DNA from: Microglena sp. YARC
Taxonomy: Eukaryota > Chlorophyta > Chlorophyceae > Chlamydomonadales > Chlamydomonadaceae
Length of the DNA: 64,000 bases
Assembly: GCA_022414725.1 (NCBI GenBank)
Contig: CM039462.1
Location: 184,366,960 to 184,430,959 of the forward strand
Direction: 5' to 3'
Below the pieces are notes generated by a model. That model was not told where the DNA came from and searched no databases. It saw nothing but the letters and a program-made list of their open reading frames with translations. The translations under genes were made by a program, and so were the position numbers. Of the stretch, positions 1 to 9,105 are shown piece after piece (position 1 is the first letter of the stretch; every line of letters starts with the position of its first letter).

Positions 1-406
1 TGTCCCGGGTGGCTACCCTGGGATTCGAACTCAATCCATTCCAGTTCCACGGCTTGTCCGGGTTCCTAGACACGATGTCCCAGGTGGCTACACTGGGGTT
101 TGTGCTCAATTCATGCCAATCCCATGGTTTGTCCGGGTTACTCGAGACAATGTCCCACGTGGCTACCATGGGATTCGCACTCAATCCACGCCAGTTCCAT
201 GGTTTGTCCGGGTTACTCGATACAATGTCCCACATGGCTACCCTGGGGTTTCTGCTTAATCCATGCCAGTCCCATGGTTTGTCTGGGTTACTCGACACGA
301 CGTCCCATGTCAGGTATGGATTATCACTCAATTGATCCCAATCCCATTTGCATTCTCCGGATTTGACTCGATCCAGTATGTGACTCTTAATTTCGGCGTC
401 GAGCAT
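1..406 (-). CDS. DKPWxW-repeat protein, partial (runs off the window start)
   Basis: The minus strand is open from an ATG at 406-404 to the window edge. It begins MLDAEIKSHILDRVKSGEC and then carries four to five 25-residue repeats of the form NPDKPWxWxxLSxNPxVATW plus DIV (75-bp period). This Trp-rich repeat is a familiar giant-virus paralogue family, best known from Mimiviridae and Klosneuvirus-like genomes; its function is unknown, though a repeat scaffold for protein binding is plausible. The plus-strand reading frame over the same repeats is a shadow, because the conserved motif appears only on the minus strand. The true length cannot be seen because the 3' end lies outside the window. 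A relic of the same family lies at 6045-6245. Confidence 0.85.
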   Translation of the reverse strand, partial: MLDAEIKSHILDRVKSGECKWDWDQLSDNPYLTWDVVSSNPDKPWDWHGLSRNPRVAMWDIVSSNPDKPWNWRGLSANPMVATWDIVSSNPDKPWDWHELSTNPSVATWDIVSRNPDKPWNWNGLSSNPRVATRD

Positions 407-589
407 TATTGTGTGCAATTAAATAAAGTGGGACCATTCGTTTATGTTGTTGTAGCCCATCAACAACAAGCCGCATCAGTAAAACTCAGGCTGCGAGCCA
501 CGGATCTTATTACAAGTACATCACGGACACCCGAATTAATGGATCTTATTACAAGTACATCACGGACACCTGAAAAGTTGGATGAAAAG

Positions 590-632
590 TTAGAAATTTA
601 AAAAAATCGGCCGGGAGGCAGGAACGCCCATT
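590..632. mobile_element. MITE family A, right end only
   Basis: The stretch ends in GGAGGCAGGAACGCCCATT preceded by AAAAAATCGGCC, the right terminal inverted repeat of family A. The left half is absent, so this is a fragment. Confidence 0.75.
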
Positions 633-800
633 AGATGTCGCCACGTGACTCGACTCGACACAGATGCCGCCGTCCTTGATGAGAGTGGTCGCCGTTCACT
701 CTAAAAAGTTTCTAAAAGAAATTGAAACGTAATACCGACAACTGATAATCAATACAATATCTCTCCTATCCCCCCTCGTTCCTTCAACTTTCCCGTCACC

Positions 801-1217
801 ATGTCTACAACTATGTCTGCCGAGATCGCTGCATTCATCGATACCACCCGTATCTTTGACATTCTCCTGAAGACTGACCGAAAGAGGATATCCCAGAGAG
901 CCACCGTCGCTCAATTGAAGGACACCTGTAACGCGATCATTTCCTTGATCTGCGTTCCTGCGTGCCTCGCCGACTCTGTCGGCGCAATGAAGAGGGCACA
1001 CGCGAGGTTTCTCGTCTTATCCTTTAAATGGGAGAAGGCGCCTCTGCAGGCCGTACTTTACCATGTGATCTCTGATGTGGTCGATGCTGTTGATGGTGTT
1101 GATCCTGCTGCTGATGCTTTTGCTGTTGTTCCTAGAACTTCTGAAGAACTTGTTCATGCTGCTTCTGCTTCTGTATTTGGTTTGACTGATGCTTTTGCTT
1201 TTGTGCCAAGGTATTGA
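801..1217 (+). CDS. Unknown protein, shortened paralogue of the 39992 gene
   Basis: The N-terminus (MSTTMSAEIAAFIDTTRIFD) aligns over about 90 residues with the gene at 39992: shared features are the LKD(T/M)CN(A/K)IIS stretch, VPACLAD, and an AMK..A.A.FL helix. The family is not one I recognise. After about residue 95 this copy becomes Val/Asp/Ala-rich and stops at 138 residues, lacking the Ala/Pro tract and the Cys-rich C-terminus of the longer paralogue, so it is probably truncated. A T/C-rich 5' region (760-800) precedes the ATG. The reading frame is open, but whether it is still expressed is unknown. Confidence 0.6.
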   Translation: MSTTMSAEIAAFIDTTRIFDILLKTDRKRISQRATVAQLKDTCNAIISLICVPACLADSVGAMKRAHARFLVLSFKWEKAPLQAVLYHVISDVVDAVDGVDPAADAFAVVPRTSEELVHAASASVFGLTDAFAFVPRY

Positions 1218-1547
1218 TCTTCTCTCTAAGATCGACAACCTGGGCCTTGAGATTCGCTCAATTGACCTCGGCTGCCAGCAGTAGATTCTGCCCCCTAAAT
1301 TCAGTGACAAGTGGAACTAAGTCCCCTTTACGGAGTTTTATTTTTCTTGTAAAACCAATGAGTTTTATGAAACGATACGAAGAGACACGTACGACCGTCA
1401 TTCAAGTAATCATCGTTCCAATGTAAAACACTTCAAACGTCATCATCCCACAGGGTGATACAAGGGAATTATGTTATCTACCGGTACAGGTCTCGTCGTC
1501 TTCGCCCCCGAACTCTTCCGCATTTCGTGGAAAAAGTGAATAACGTG
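1218..1547. other. Intergenic, no confident gene
   Basis: No recognisable protein, RNA or repeat. Short open frames here have no family features. It may hold decayed remains of the C-terminus of the preceding gene. Confidence 0.4.
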
Positions 1548-2354
1548 TTATCTTTCGGACCACACTTTGACAACCGGCCGGTTCTTGAACGTGCCTGTAT
1601 TCTGCATGTAATTCTCAAAGGTCAGCTTGAATGGCATAGGATGATTCAAAAAAATGTCCCCAAACACCGAATACTCACATTTCGAATACACACCGGTTGT
1701 CGACGACTTGTCGTCGTTTATGATCATTAGCATTAAGGGGATGACTCTCTCTAGGCCACTGCGCATGCTTCTAGTATTGACAGTCGCGGCGAGTTTGGTG
1801 ATGCCCGAAAACCGTGTCTCTATACTATCGAGTGCGTCTAGCGTGACGTACATAGCGGTGCCGAAGCACCCCAACCATTCCCCCCCATTATTGTACACAC
1901 GCATGATCTCCTTTTGCGTTTCCGAAGATAGAGCGCCCATCGTCTGCATAGTGGCCTCCTCGTGTCTGAAGTTGCTCGAAAAGTGCCACAGGAACCTGAA
2001 GCCGGGGGTGTGTAGGGCAATAGACTCAGGTATAGGTTGGTTCAGGAACATAGCGTCGTGAATGACCAGCGCCGTCTCGAACAAGCGCTTAGTGAACATG
2101 TAGTACAACGGAATGATCTCACCAGCCCCCGCCTGCAAGTCCGATTCAATCATGGTAAGATGAGGTATCGTCCCTTCGATGGGTATGCATGCTGCGCGCA
2201 TGTCCGGGTCCGAGTGGTCGTCTACGATGACCACCGGCATGGTCGGGTGCACCGCTCGGATGCGGTGCACGCACGTGTGCCAATACCACATGTGCACCGG
2301 TTTTTTCATGCATCGCAGAATCACGATGCCATCCACACTTCTATGAATCATCAT
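1548..2354 (-). CDS. Giant-virus-type glycosyltransferase-like protein
   Basis: This 268-residue intact frame resembles a glycosyltransferase-like family common in giant viruses. Landmarks are DGIVILRC near residue 8, PVVIVDDHSD near 40 (the position of the usual IIDDNS strand), an acidic ESDLQAGAGE loop followed by Y-rich YYMF, the LVIHDAMFLNQP motif, the GGEWLGCFGTAMYVTLD segment and the C-terminal FTFENY-like and PVVKVWSER ending. Family members are thought to transfer sugars to virion or host proteins in the cytoplasm; the donor is not known. Length is normal for the family. The gene is alone on its strand here, with the broken amidoligase-like gene next downstream. Confidence 0.75.
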   Translation of the reverse strand: MMIHRSVDGIVILRCMKKPVHMWYWHTCVHRIRAVHPTMPVVIVDDHSDPDMRAACIPIEGTIPHLTMIESDLQAGAGEIIPLYYMFTKRLFETALVIHDAMFLNQPIPESIALHTPGFRFLWHFSSNFRHEEATMQTMGALSSETQKEIMRVYNNGGEWLGCFGTAMYVTLDALDSIETRFSGITKLAATVNTRSMRSGLERVIPLMLMIINDDKSSTTGVYSKCEYSVFGDIFLNHPMPFKLTFENYMQNTGTFKNRPVVKVWSER

Positions 2355-2536
2355 TTACAAGTAATACCTGGTACATCTTTTTAAGCATTTTGATGATCAA
2401 ATGCATCGATAAAAAATGATGTGTTTGATAATCAGACGGACGTGCGTCTATTGCTCAATCATTCATTGGACTCTCAAGAAAATTTTAACGCCAATTTTTC
2501 TAACGGCGATGTCGTACATTTATTTCCATCTGATAT

Positions 2537-2566
2537 ATGTTTCATTTTACTGTTCTGCCTACTGTA
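2537..2566. mobile_element. Family B element end
   Basis: ATGTTTCATTTTACTGTTC followed by TGCCTACTGTA is one terminus of the TA-flanked family B. It caps the 3' end of the amidoligase-like gene, and the same end plus about 40 bp of flank recurs inverted at 45219-45290. Confidence 0.75.
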
Positions 2567-4532
2567 GAATGCGTCGCTCTGTTCATCATTGCGACGAGAT
2601 ATGGTGCGTCCAATTTTGACTTTTCTACCAATATTTTTTCCGTAGCATCCAATTCGTTGTACATCGCTTCCCACGCCTCCTGGTTGGTGTTCGAGAACGC
2701 GGGCGGTCCTTCGTCGTTCGACCGCGGATGCATGAGGGCTGTGACGGAGTGGGCGAAGTACTCTGCGTGAAGGCTCTTCGCGAAGTCCTGCAGCGCACCG
2801 AACGCGGTGGCGGATGATGCATTGCGTGTCTTCAGGGATGAAATACCCGCCTGGGACGCGATGTAGGTGGTGTACGCCTTGGGTAATGGGGCGTGCGCTC
2901 CCTGCTTTGCGTACGGCGTCGAGCGCGGCGTTCCAGTGGGGCGAGAGGGTGGCGGCGTGCGTGGCGAAGAAGGCTTGGGTGTCTGGGTCAGAGTCGGCGT
3001 TATCATGCCATATTTTTTTCGACCTGCGAGACGGCGGCTGCGCCCAAGAGCACGACGAGGTGAAGCACATGATCGATTTGGTGCGTGGGCATGTTGTCGA
3101 TCGCGCGGAACTCGATGCCGACGAGTTCCTTCCCCCACCGCCTCGCGTCAATAGGCGCGTTCCGCGACACCTTGACCTTAGGCGTCCCCTCTCCATGCAC
3201 GAACCGGAGTTCCAGTGTGTCGCGGACGCGGAGCCAGAGGGGCACCCAACCCTTCTTCAGGGACATGTCTAAAGAGTCGCAGAGCCTGCTGCGGATGTCG
3301 GCCCCCGTCCCTGCCTCTGGACTCTTATGTAATGGGATATTCCACGTGTAATTAGGGTAATAATACCCATTCCGCATGTGTGAGCCAATGCATGCTGTGA
3401 ACGGGACCTTTTTGCCATCGATCCACACGAATAGCTTGGACATGTCGTCGCGTTGCATGCGTGCCCCGCGTCTTGCCAGCATGTCCGACTCGTTTTCGAA
3501 CCACATGACCTGGAACCCGGTAATCGAATCGACGTCCGGCCCTCGTGCGATGTACTTCACGGCTGTGGTGCCGTATCCGGCAAAGTTACTGGTGTCCGCG
3601 CGCATGCTGGCGCGGTTGTGCGTGTTCTTGTCGTCGCCAAGGGCGCGGGGGTCGCCCGAGAAAAGACTCATGAGCAATGGCTCAACCGTCTGCAGCAGAT
3701 GGCCCAGGTACGCGTGCTGCAGTTGCAGCAGCTTGTACTCGCGCAAGGTCATGTCTACATTGCGATCGTGCGGGAGCGTCACCCAGACGTGGAAGCTGCC
3801 CTCGTATAAGGCGTCGCCCTGTGGGGTGATTCTGCCGCTCCACGGAAATATCTGCGCGCCGGTGATTCCCTCCTCGTTCGCGCGCGTGCCAGGACCGCTG
3901 CTTCGGCGTCGTGTAGCTGTCTCGCCACGCCGGCAACGGTCGCGTTTTTGTGCTTTGTGCTGCGAGTCTCCAGGAATGGGCCGTCCACGTCGTAACTTTT
4001 GTTTATTTTGATTGTTGTTGTTGTTTTTGTTGTTGTTGTTGTGTTGGATTTCTTCGATACCTTGACTGCGCGGAGCGCGCACAGGCTGCGCAGTGTGTCC
4101 TCATCGGACAGCGGTGTGCTAGGTCGCTTTTCGTTCGGGATCACCGTGATCGAATACATGTCATCATGCAGCATGTGACAAACAGTGTGTCCCCACGGTA
4201 AATGCTCGTCTGTACGGTATCCTTGCCTTGCTTGCGCATGAAGGTTTTTAATCGACAATGACCTGGACGCGTTAGACTTTGCTTTTTCGGTAGTCCAAGA
4301 AAAGCCCGTCCAGTCCTGCGATGTGCTGCAGGTGCTCGCGGATCGCCTTTGTGTCCAGGTCGACGCCTGCGGGTGCGCGCACGGCAGACACGCTCTCATC
4401 GTTTTTTATCGAAGAGTAATACGACGACCCGCCGTACTCGGGGAGGACCTTTGACGGAAGGAGCGTTTGCGCACGCGGGGAAGAAGATAGAGAGACGTTG
4501 AACTCGTGCTCAACACCGAGTCCCCACTGCAT
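2542..4532 (-). pseudogene. Amidoligase / glutamate-cysteine-ligase-like protein, frameshifted
   Basis: Pieces of one protein lie in successive minus-strand frames. The N-terminus at 4532 reads MQWGLGVEHEF, the GxExE-type opening of glutamine-synthetase-fold carboxylate-amine ligases. Next come FLETRSTKHKNATV (about 3990-3940), GSFHVWVTLPHD and a Gln/Leu-rich LQTVEPLL segment, then GYGTTAVKYI and a long tail ending ATHSTVGRTVK inside a family B terminus. Family enzymes form amide bonds between a carboxylate and an amine using ATP. Frame changes fall near 4270, 3890, 3005 (a run of seven A on the coding strand) and 2890. A Thr/Lys-rich low-complexity stretch at about 4010-4050 is coded by GTT repeats. 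It is either decayed or damaged by indel errors. I am surer that this is one gene than of its exact enzyme class. Confidence 0.55.
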
Positions 4533-4657
4533 TATATGTGTTATACACTCGGACAAGGGAATTATGTTACGTAATAATCCTGTCAGCTTGTAATTTATTT
4601 GGCCTCTCAAGAATTCCGGGGCGGATTGGGTACATTGTGGATGTTAATGTCTGCATT

Positions 4658-4744
4658 TACAGTCGACGGAATACTAAAATGAAACCGCCTCGTAGAAACT
4701 ACTTTCGAGAGTGCAAGTACCATTTTACTGTTCCGCCGACTGTA
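4658..4744. mobile_element. Family B, short complete element (87 bp)
   Basis: TACAGTCGACGGAATACTAA opens it and TTTTACTGTTCCGCCGACTG plus TA closes it as an inverted repeat. Both ends coincide with TA, as expected for a Tc1/mariner-type target. The interior is only about 30 bp, so it is non-autonomous. Confidence 0.75.
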
Positions 4745-4808
4745 TCGATCTCTTTGATGACATCAGCACATTGTGCTGTCCAAGTGCGTCAAAGCAGTTA
4801 CACTCAGA

Positions 4809-4910
4809 CCGGTCAATAATGTTACAGTATATTGAATCAATTCCAATTCTCTATGTACAACTTGGACAGACGGTCGATTGTTGTACACATGTACACATTG
4901 CTGCAAAGGT
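4809..4910. repeat. Interspersed repeat family E, copy 1 (inverted)
   Basis: It contains ACCGGTCAATAATGTTACAG and the GACAGACGGTCGATTGTTGT segment that recurs at 33094-33246, 43827-43985, 49371-49525 and 51225-51275. It abuts the 3' end of an F-box/LRR gene. Confidence 0.7.
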
Positions 4911-5029
4911 TGAGGAGAGTGCCAGCGGTGATATGTCGTCCACGTCGGTGTTCGAAATGTCCAAGTGAATCAACGAAGTGAGTCCGGAAAGCGGTGATAT
5001 GTTGCTTAACAAGTTGATGTGCGCCATGT

Positions 5030-5869
5030 TCAGATGAACCAATGAAATGAGTGTTCCGCCAACTCTATCGATCTCTTTGATGTGCTCTGCAAGTGCGTCA
5101 AAGCAGTGAGGCCGGAAAGCGGTGATAGGTTGTCCACGTATGTGGACGATATGTTTAGGTGCGTCAACGAAGTGAGGCGGGACAGCGGTGATATGTCTTC
5201 CACGGAGGTGTACGATATGTCCAGGTGCGTCAACGAAGTGAGGAGGGACAGCGGTGATATGTCTTCTAGCTTATAATCGATGTGTGAAATGTCGAGGTGA
5301 ACCAACGAAGTGAGGCCGGACAGCGGTGATATGTTGGTTAAAAAGTTGATGTGCGCCATGTTCAGGTGAACCAATGAAGTGAGGCAGGACAGAGGTGATA
5401 GGTCGGAGTACACGAAGGTGCTCGACATGTCCAGGTGAATCAACGAAGTTAGACAGGACAACGGTGATATATCGTCCACGGAGCTGTGCGCCATGTCCAA
5501 GTGAATCAACGAAGTGAGGCGGGACAGCGGTGATATGTCTTCAACGACGGTGTGCGATATGTCCAAGTGAAGCAACGAAGTTAGACAGGACAGATGTTTC
5601 AGGTCTTTGAGAAATTCGATTTCCGGAATGTCCAAGTGAGGTTGGAGGTATAAATGTGGGGATATTTTCAACTCTTGGAGCCTGCAAAGGCGTGCGACGG
5701 ATTCCAAACTTTCGTAATGGCTTATGTGGATCCCTGTGACACACAGGGGTGCGACGCATCTCCACTGTTTGCAAACGAGAACCACTTGTTTGAGGTGGAA
5801 GTCATTAGAAATCGCATTGGAGAGAATGATCTCCAGGACATATTCAGGGATGTCGGCGAAGGAACTCAT
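5030..5869 (-). CDS. F-box / leucine-rich-repeat protein 1
   Basis: The start MSSFADIPEYVLEIILSNAI opens an F-box (about residues 1-45, with LKQVVLVCKQWRCVA as its C-terminal helix). From about residue 95 follow SDS22-like leucine-rich repeats of 22-25 residues, pattern DISPLSxLTSLxHLDxS. F-boxes bind Skp1 and so could bring the LRR target to an SCF ubiquitin ligase. I chose the ATG at 5869 over one 31 codons upstream because both paralogues start at the equivalent codon. The frame leaves the repeats after ALTHL and ends 17 residues later, yet more LRR coding (LSNISPLSGLTSLIHLDIS) continues in another frame at 5042-4851. About 50 bp between look foreign, so the original gene was longer. Confidence 0.75.
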   Translation of the reverse strand: MSSFADIPEYVLEIILSNAISNDFHLKQVVLVCKQWRCVAPLCVTGIHISHYESLESVARLCRLQELKISPHLYLQPHLDIPEIEFLKDLKHLSCLTSLLHLDISHTVVEDISPLSRLTSLIHLDMAHSSVDDISPLSCLTSLIHLDMSSTFVYSDLSPLSCLTSLVHLNMAHINFLTNISPLSGLTSLVHLDISHIDYKLEDISPLSLLTSLTHLDISYTSVEDISPLSRLTSLTHLNISSTYVDNLSPLSGLTALTHLQSTSKRSIELAEHSFHWFI

Positions 5870-6044
5870 ATTAAATTGATTCGTTTTTTTTCTGTTTTCA
5901 GCTACTGGATATAAATTGCGATCAAATACTGTGAAATGTGCTGGCACTGAACAATATTGCAACAGTTGTCTTTACACATCAATACAATATTGCAACAGGT
6001 GTGTTTACACATCAATACTACAGTTGTTCTCAAATAAAGTGGTT

Positions 6045-6245
6045 GCTTTGGTATATTTTTTGTTGTATATTGACATGTTTCCAAGTTTTTTGTATAGATC
6101 GCGCTGCTGTATGTCTTCTAATTATATTGTAAATGTCGGAGTCAGAAAGCAACATGTTTTTGTTAGAGCTTAATTGCCGCCAGTTCCATGGTTTGTCTTG
6201 GTTGGTTTGTACAATATCCCATGTTACACTTTCGTGTCTGCTCAT
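6045..6245 (-). pseudogene. C-terminal relic of a DKPWxW-repeat gene
   Basis: It translates as SVTWDIVQTNQDKPWNW and then RQLSSNKN, followed by a DSDIYNIIRRHTAARSIQKT tail that is typical of the C-terminus of this giant-virus repeat family. No full upstream repeats remain, and the 3' end runs into CACTTTATTTGAGAACAACT, a Tc1-like element end (about 6013-6042). This is a remnant, probably left by a transposon-associated deletion. Confidence 0.7.
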
Positions 6246-6365
6246 AGGTTGAAGAGGTTCTCGAAGATATTCAGAGTAGCCTCCTTGTTGAATATTTTAT
6301 GCCGTTTACTGTAGGTTTCTGCAACTGAATCCCTCTTCCCGCTCCACGGGACATTCGAGACTACT

Positions 6366-7835
6366 TTACCGTTTTTCCGTCAATTTCAGATCAATCAACG
6401 AAGTGAGCCCGGAAAGCGGTGATATGTCGTCCACGTCGGTGTTCGAAATGTCCAGGTGCACCAATGAAGTGAGTCCTGCCAGTGATGATATGTCGTCCAC
6501 GTCGGTGTAATCCATGTTCAGGTGCACCAATGAAGTGAGTCCTGCCAGTGGTGATATGTCGTCCACGTCGGTGCCCTCCATGTTCAGGTGAACCAATGAA
6601 GTGAGGCCGGAAAGCGGTGATATGTCGGTCATGTGGAGGTGCGAAATGTCTAGGTGAACCAACGAAGTGAGGCCGGACAGCGGTGATAAGTCTTCGATCC
6701 TGTCTTCGATGTTCGGAATGTAGAGGTGAAGCAACGAAGTGAGTCCTGACAGCGGTGATATGTTGTCCACACGTGTGTACGACATGTTCAGGTGCGTCAA
6801 CGAAGTGAGGCCGGACAGAGGTGATATGGTGTCCACAAGCGTGTTATCCATATCCAAGTGAATCAACGAAGTGATGCCGGACAGAGGTGATAGGTTGGCA
6901 ACGTAGATGTGCGCCATGTTCAGGTGCGTCAACGAAGTGAGGTCGGATAGTGGTGATATGTCTTCCACTTCGTTGAACGACATATCCAGGTGAAGCAACG
7001 AAGTGAGGCCGGACAGAGGTGATAGGTCTTCGCCCGCTGAGGTGTACGACATATCCAAATGAACCAACGAGGTGAGGCCGGAAAGCGGTGATATGTATTC
7101 CACACGTGTGTAAGGGATGTTAAGGCGAATCAACGAAGTGATGCCGGACAGTGGTGATATGTCAAACACGTAGGTGTGCTCCATGTTCAGGTGCGTCAAC
7201 GAAGTGAGTCCGGACAGAGGTGAGATGTCTTCCACTTCGTTGTACGACATGTACAGGTTAAGCAACGAAGTGAGGCCGGACAGAGGTGATAGGTCTTCTC
7301 CCGCTGAGGTGTACGACATATCCAGATAAACCAACGAAGTGAGTCCGGACAGCGGTGATATGTCAAACACGTCTGTGTGCGAAATGTCTAGGTGAACCAA
7401 CGCAGTGAGGCCGGACAACGGCGATAGGTCTACGCCCGCTGAGGTGTACGACATATCCAGATAAACCAACGAAGTGAGTCCGGACAGCGGTGATATGTCA
7501 AACACGTCTGTGTGCGAAATGTCTAGGTGAACCAACGCAGTGAGGCCGGACAACGGTGATAGGTCTTCGCCCTCTGAGGTGTACGACATTTTTTTGTAGG
7601 GTACGACGTCTTTCCCACGATTGATACCTATTTTCAACTCTTCGAGCCTGCAAATGCGTGAGACATAGTCCAAACTTGTATAATGTCTCAGGTGGATCCT
7701 TGTGATACACCGGGGTGCGACGCATCTCCACTGTTTGCTAACGAGAGACACTTGTTTGAGGTGGCATTCGTTCGAAATCGCATTGGATAGAATGATCTCC
7801 AATACATCTTCATTGATTTCGTCAAAATAACTCAT
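6366..7835 (-). CDS. F-box / leucine-rich-repeat protein 2 (intact)
   Basis: This is the longest intact member, 489 residues. The F-box is at residues 1-60 (DEINEDVLEIILSNAISNE, then VSLVSKQWRCVAPRC), with a linker to about 80. About 17 leucine-rich repeats follow to the C-terminus, mostly DISPLSGLTSLxHLDMSxTx, the short SDS22/internalin-like type. Neighbouring repeats are nearly identical (two copies of a 46-residue block around 7330-7560), so repeat number is probably changing by unequal exchange. The likely role is as a substrate adaptor for a Skp1-Cullin ubiquitin ligase of the host. The upstream 75 bp, including CATTCGATGACGAGTGGACG, is shared with the 10399 gene, so coding region and promoter were duplicated together. 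Confidence 0.85.
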   Translation of the reverse strand: MSYFDEINEDVLEIILSNAISNECHLKQVSLVSKQWRCVAPRCITRIHLRHYTSLDYVSRICRLEELKIGINRGKDVVPYKKMSYTSEGEDLSPLSGLTALVHLDISHTDVFDISPLSGLTSLVYLDMSYTSAGVDLSPLSGLTALVHLDISHTDVFDISPLSGLTSLVYLDMSYTSAGEDLSPLSGLTSLLNLYMSYNEVEDISPLSGLTSLTHLNMEHTYVFDISPLSGITSLIRLNIPYTRVEYISPLSGLTSLVHLDMSYTSAGEDLSPLSGLTSLLHLDMSFNEVEDISPLSDLTSLTHLNMAHIYVANLSPLSGITSLIHLDMDNTLVDTISPLSGLTSLTHLNMSYTRVDNISPLSGLTSLLHLYIPNIEDRIEDLSPLSGLTSLVHLDISHLHMTDISPLSGLTSLVHLNMEGTDVDDISPLAGLTSLVHLNMDYTDVDDISSLAGLTSLVHLDISNTDVDDISPLSGLTSLIDLKLTEKR

Positions 7836-8567
7836 TCGTTTGTGTTACTGAAGAATTAATGGTTGTTTACACATCATTCGATGACGAGTGGACGAGAAGT
7901 CGCCGTGACCCTTTCAATTATTAAAGGGTTGCTAGCTAAGCTCTACGAGCTTTCAATTGAGCTTCGCTCCATGTCCCTCGTCTTCCTGGTGCTTTAGTTA
8001 CTCAGTTAGTAAAACCTCTTTTTTGTCTCATTTTGTATATTTTTGATATGCCTCTGTTTTTTTTCTTCCCGACCGTGACAACGATGGGACCGGTTTTGTT
8101 CTTCCCGAGTGATTCCCTCTCCGTGTTTACACGGGATCTGGGTGCCCTGTGCAGGAACTTTTGCTTCTTTAGAGGACCCTACCACAGTGGGAGTGGTCGC
8201 TGTGTGACGAGACTGTACAGGATCCGAATTGATGAGAGTGGTCGCTTTAATGTATAGCTTTATAGCTTCTTCGTCCAGTAAAGAAACCTCCTTACATACA
8301 GGAAAGTGTGTGAGTGATTTTTTCATTCATCATTCAGGGAGGCAGTCGGGAGTTGTTGTTGTTGTATTACATTGTTCAATTCGTGTATCTTCATTACATC
8401 CGTTGCTTCGCGAAGCGTATTGATGCTATCACGCAACAACGTCAGGCTTTGTGTTTGCTATTTGCCTTGTCACACGGATGCAGATTCATCGAAGATGTTC
8501 AGTAGCAATTTTACTGTGCGGATCCCTGTACACTACTTATGTGGCCTTATATTACATGTGCAAGGAG
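7836..8567. other. Upstream duplicated region with a relic of the 39992 family
   Basis: At 7836-7912 lies the block shared with 10400-10490. At about 7935-8000 a plus-strand stretch reads LYELSIELRSMSLVFLVL then stop, resembling the C-terminal LDELSLEISSLTL of the 39992 gene, followed by the same TTAGTTA/CAGTTAGTAA-rich spacer. A minus-strand frame at 8006-8326 (106 residues, Lys/Arg/His-rich) has no family features and is left uncalled. Confidence 0.45.
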
Positions 8568-9068
8568 ATGTATGATAACTTGCGGGGCATCGAGGGATTC
8601 GCTACAGTGCGGTGCCCATGGAGGGTTATTATTTCAGGAGCAATTCATGTGACGAATCAGACAGGTCAGTTGCTGGAAATCCATTTGTCACCTCTGAACA
8701 ATCAACGCGTGCTTGCAAGGCGGAGAATAGATGCAAACTTCAATGTATCTGTTGGAGATGCAGGAGTCAGTGGCGGAGATGAAGTGTCATATTATGAAGC
8801 AACTAACGCAGAAAAGGTGCACCGGTCTGCCCTTGGCCATGGGATGACCGCGCACCTAGAGTCTCATTCAACCAAGGCCTACTTGACAGTAATTACATAC
8901 TTGCCTTCTTCAGGATCTCTACCACCTACTACTGGCCACACATTCAATATTGTGGAGAATGCTCTGGTTTCTCGCAGGCGCGAGTATGTCTTTGAACTAA
9001 AGCACTACAATGTAGCGTTGGCCCATCACAATAAGCAGGTGTATACAGTCAACGGAATACTAAAATGA
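8568..9068 (+). CDS. Unknown protein, 3' end fused to a family B element
   Basis: An open frame starting MYDNLRGIEGFATVRCPWRV codes mixed beta-like sequence (VIISGAIHVTNQTGQLLEIHL, later AYLTVITYLPSSG) of about 166 residues with no domain I recognise. An alternative start 39 codons upstream would add a hydrophobic segment that could act as a signal anchor. The last residues (YTVNGILK) are coded by a family B terminus that also supplies the stop codon, so the natural C-terminus has been replaced or extended by the element. Confidence 0.45.
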   Translation: MYDNLRGIEGFATVRCPWRVIISGAIHVTNQTGQLLEIHLSPLNNQRVLARRRIDANFNVSVGDAGVSGGDEVSYYEATNAEKVHRSALGHGMTAHLESHSTKAYLTVITYLPSSGSLPPTTGHTFNIVENALVSRRREYVFELKHYNVALAHHNKQVYTVNGILK

Positions 9069-9105
9069 AACCGCTTCGTGTACGGCACGGTGTAACCTAA
9101 TGTAA
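9044..9105. mobile_element. Family B element end
   Basis: TACAGTCAACGGAATACTAA followed by AATGAAACCGCTTCGTGTAC and a degenerate GGTGTAACC. Only one end is visible; it sits between two converging genes. Confidence 0.7.

Noticed and set aside
9..335. 108-codon plus-strand frame with VATLGF...HGLSG repeats
   Set aside because: It is the shadow of the minus-strand DKPWxW repeats, which carry the recognised motif.
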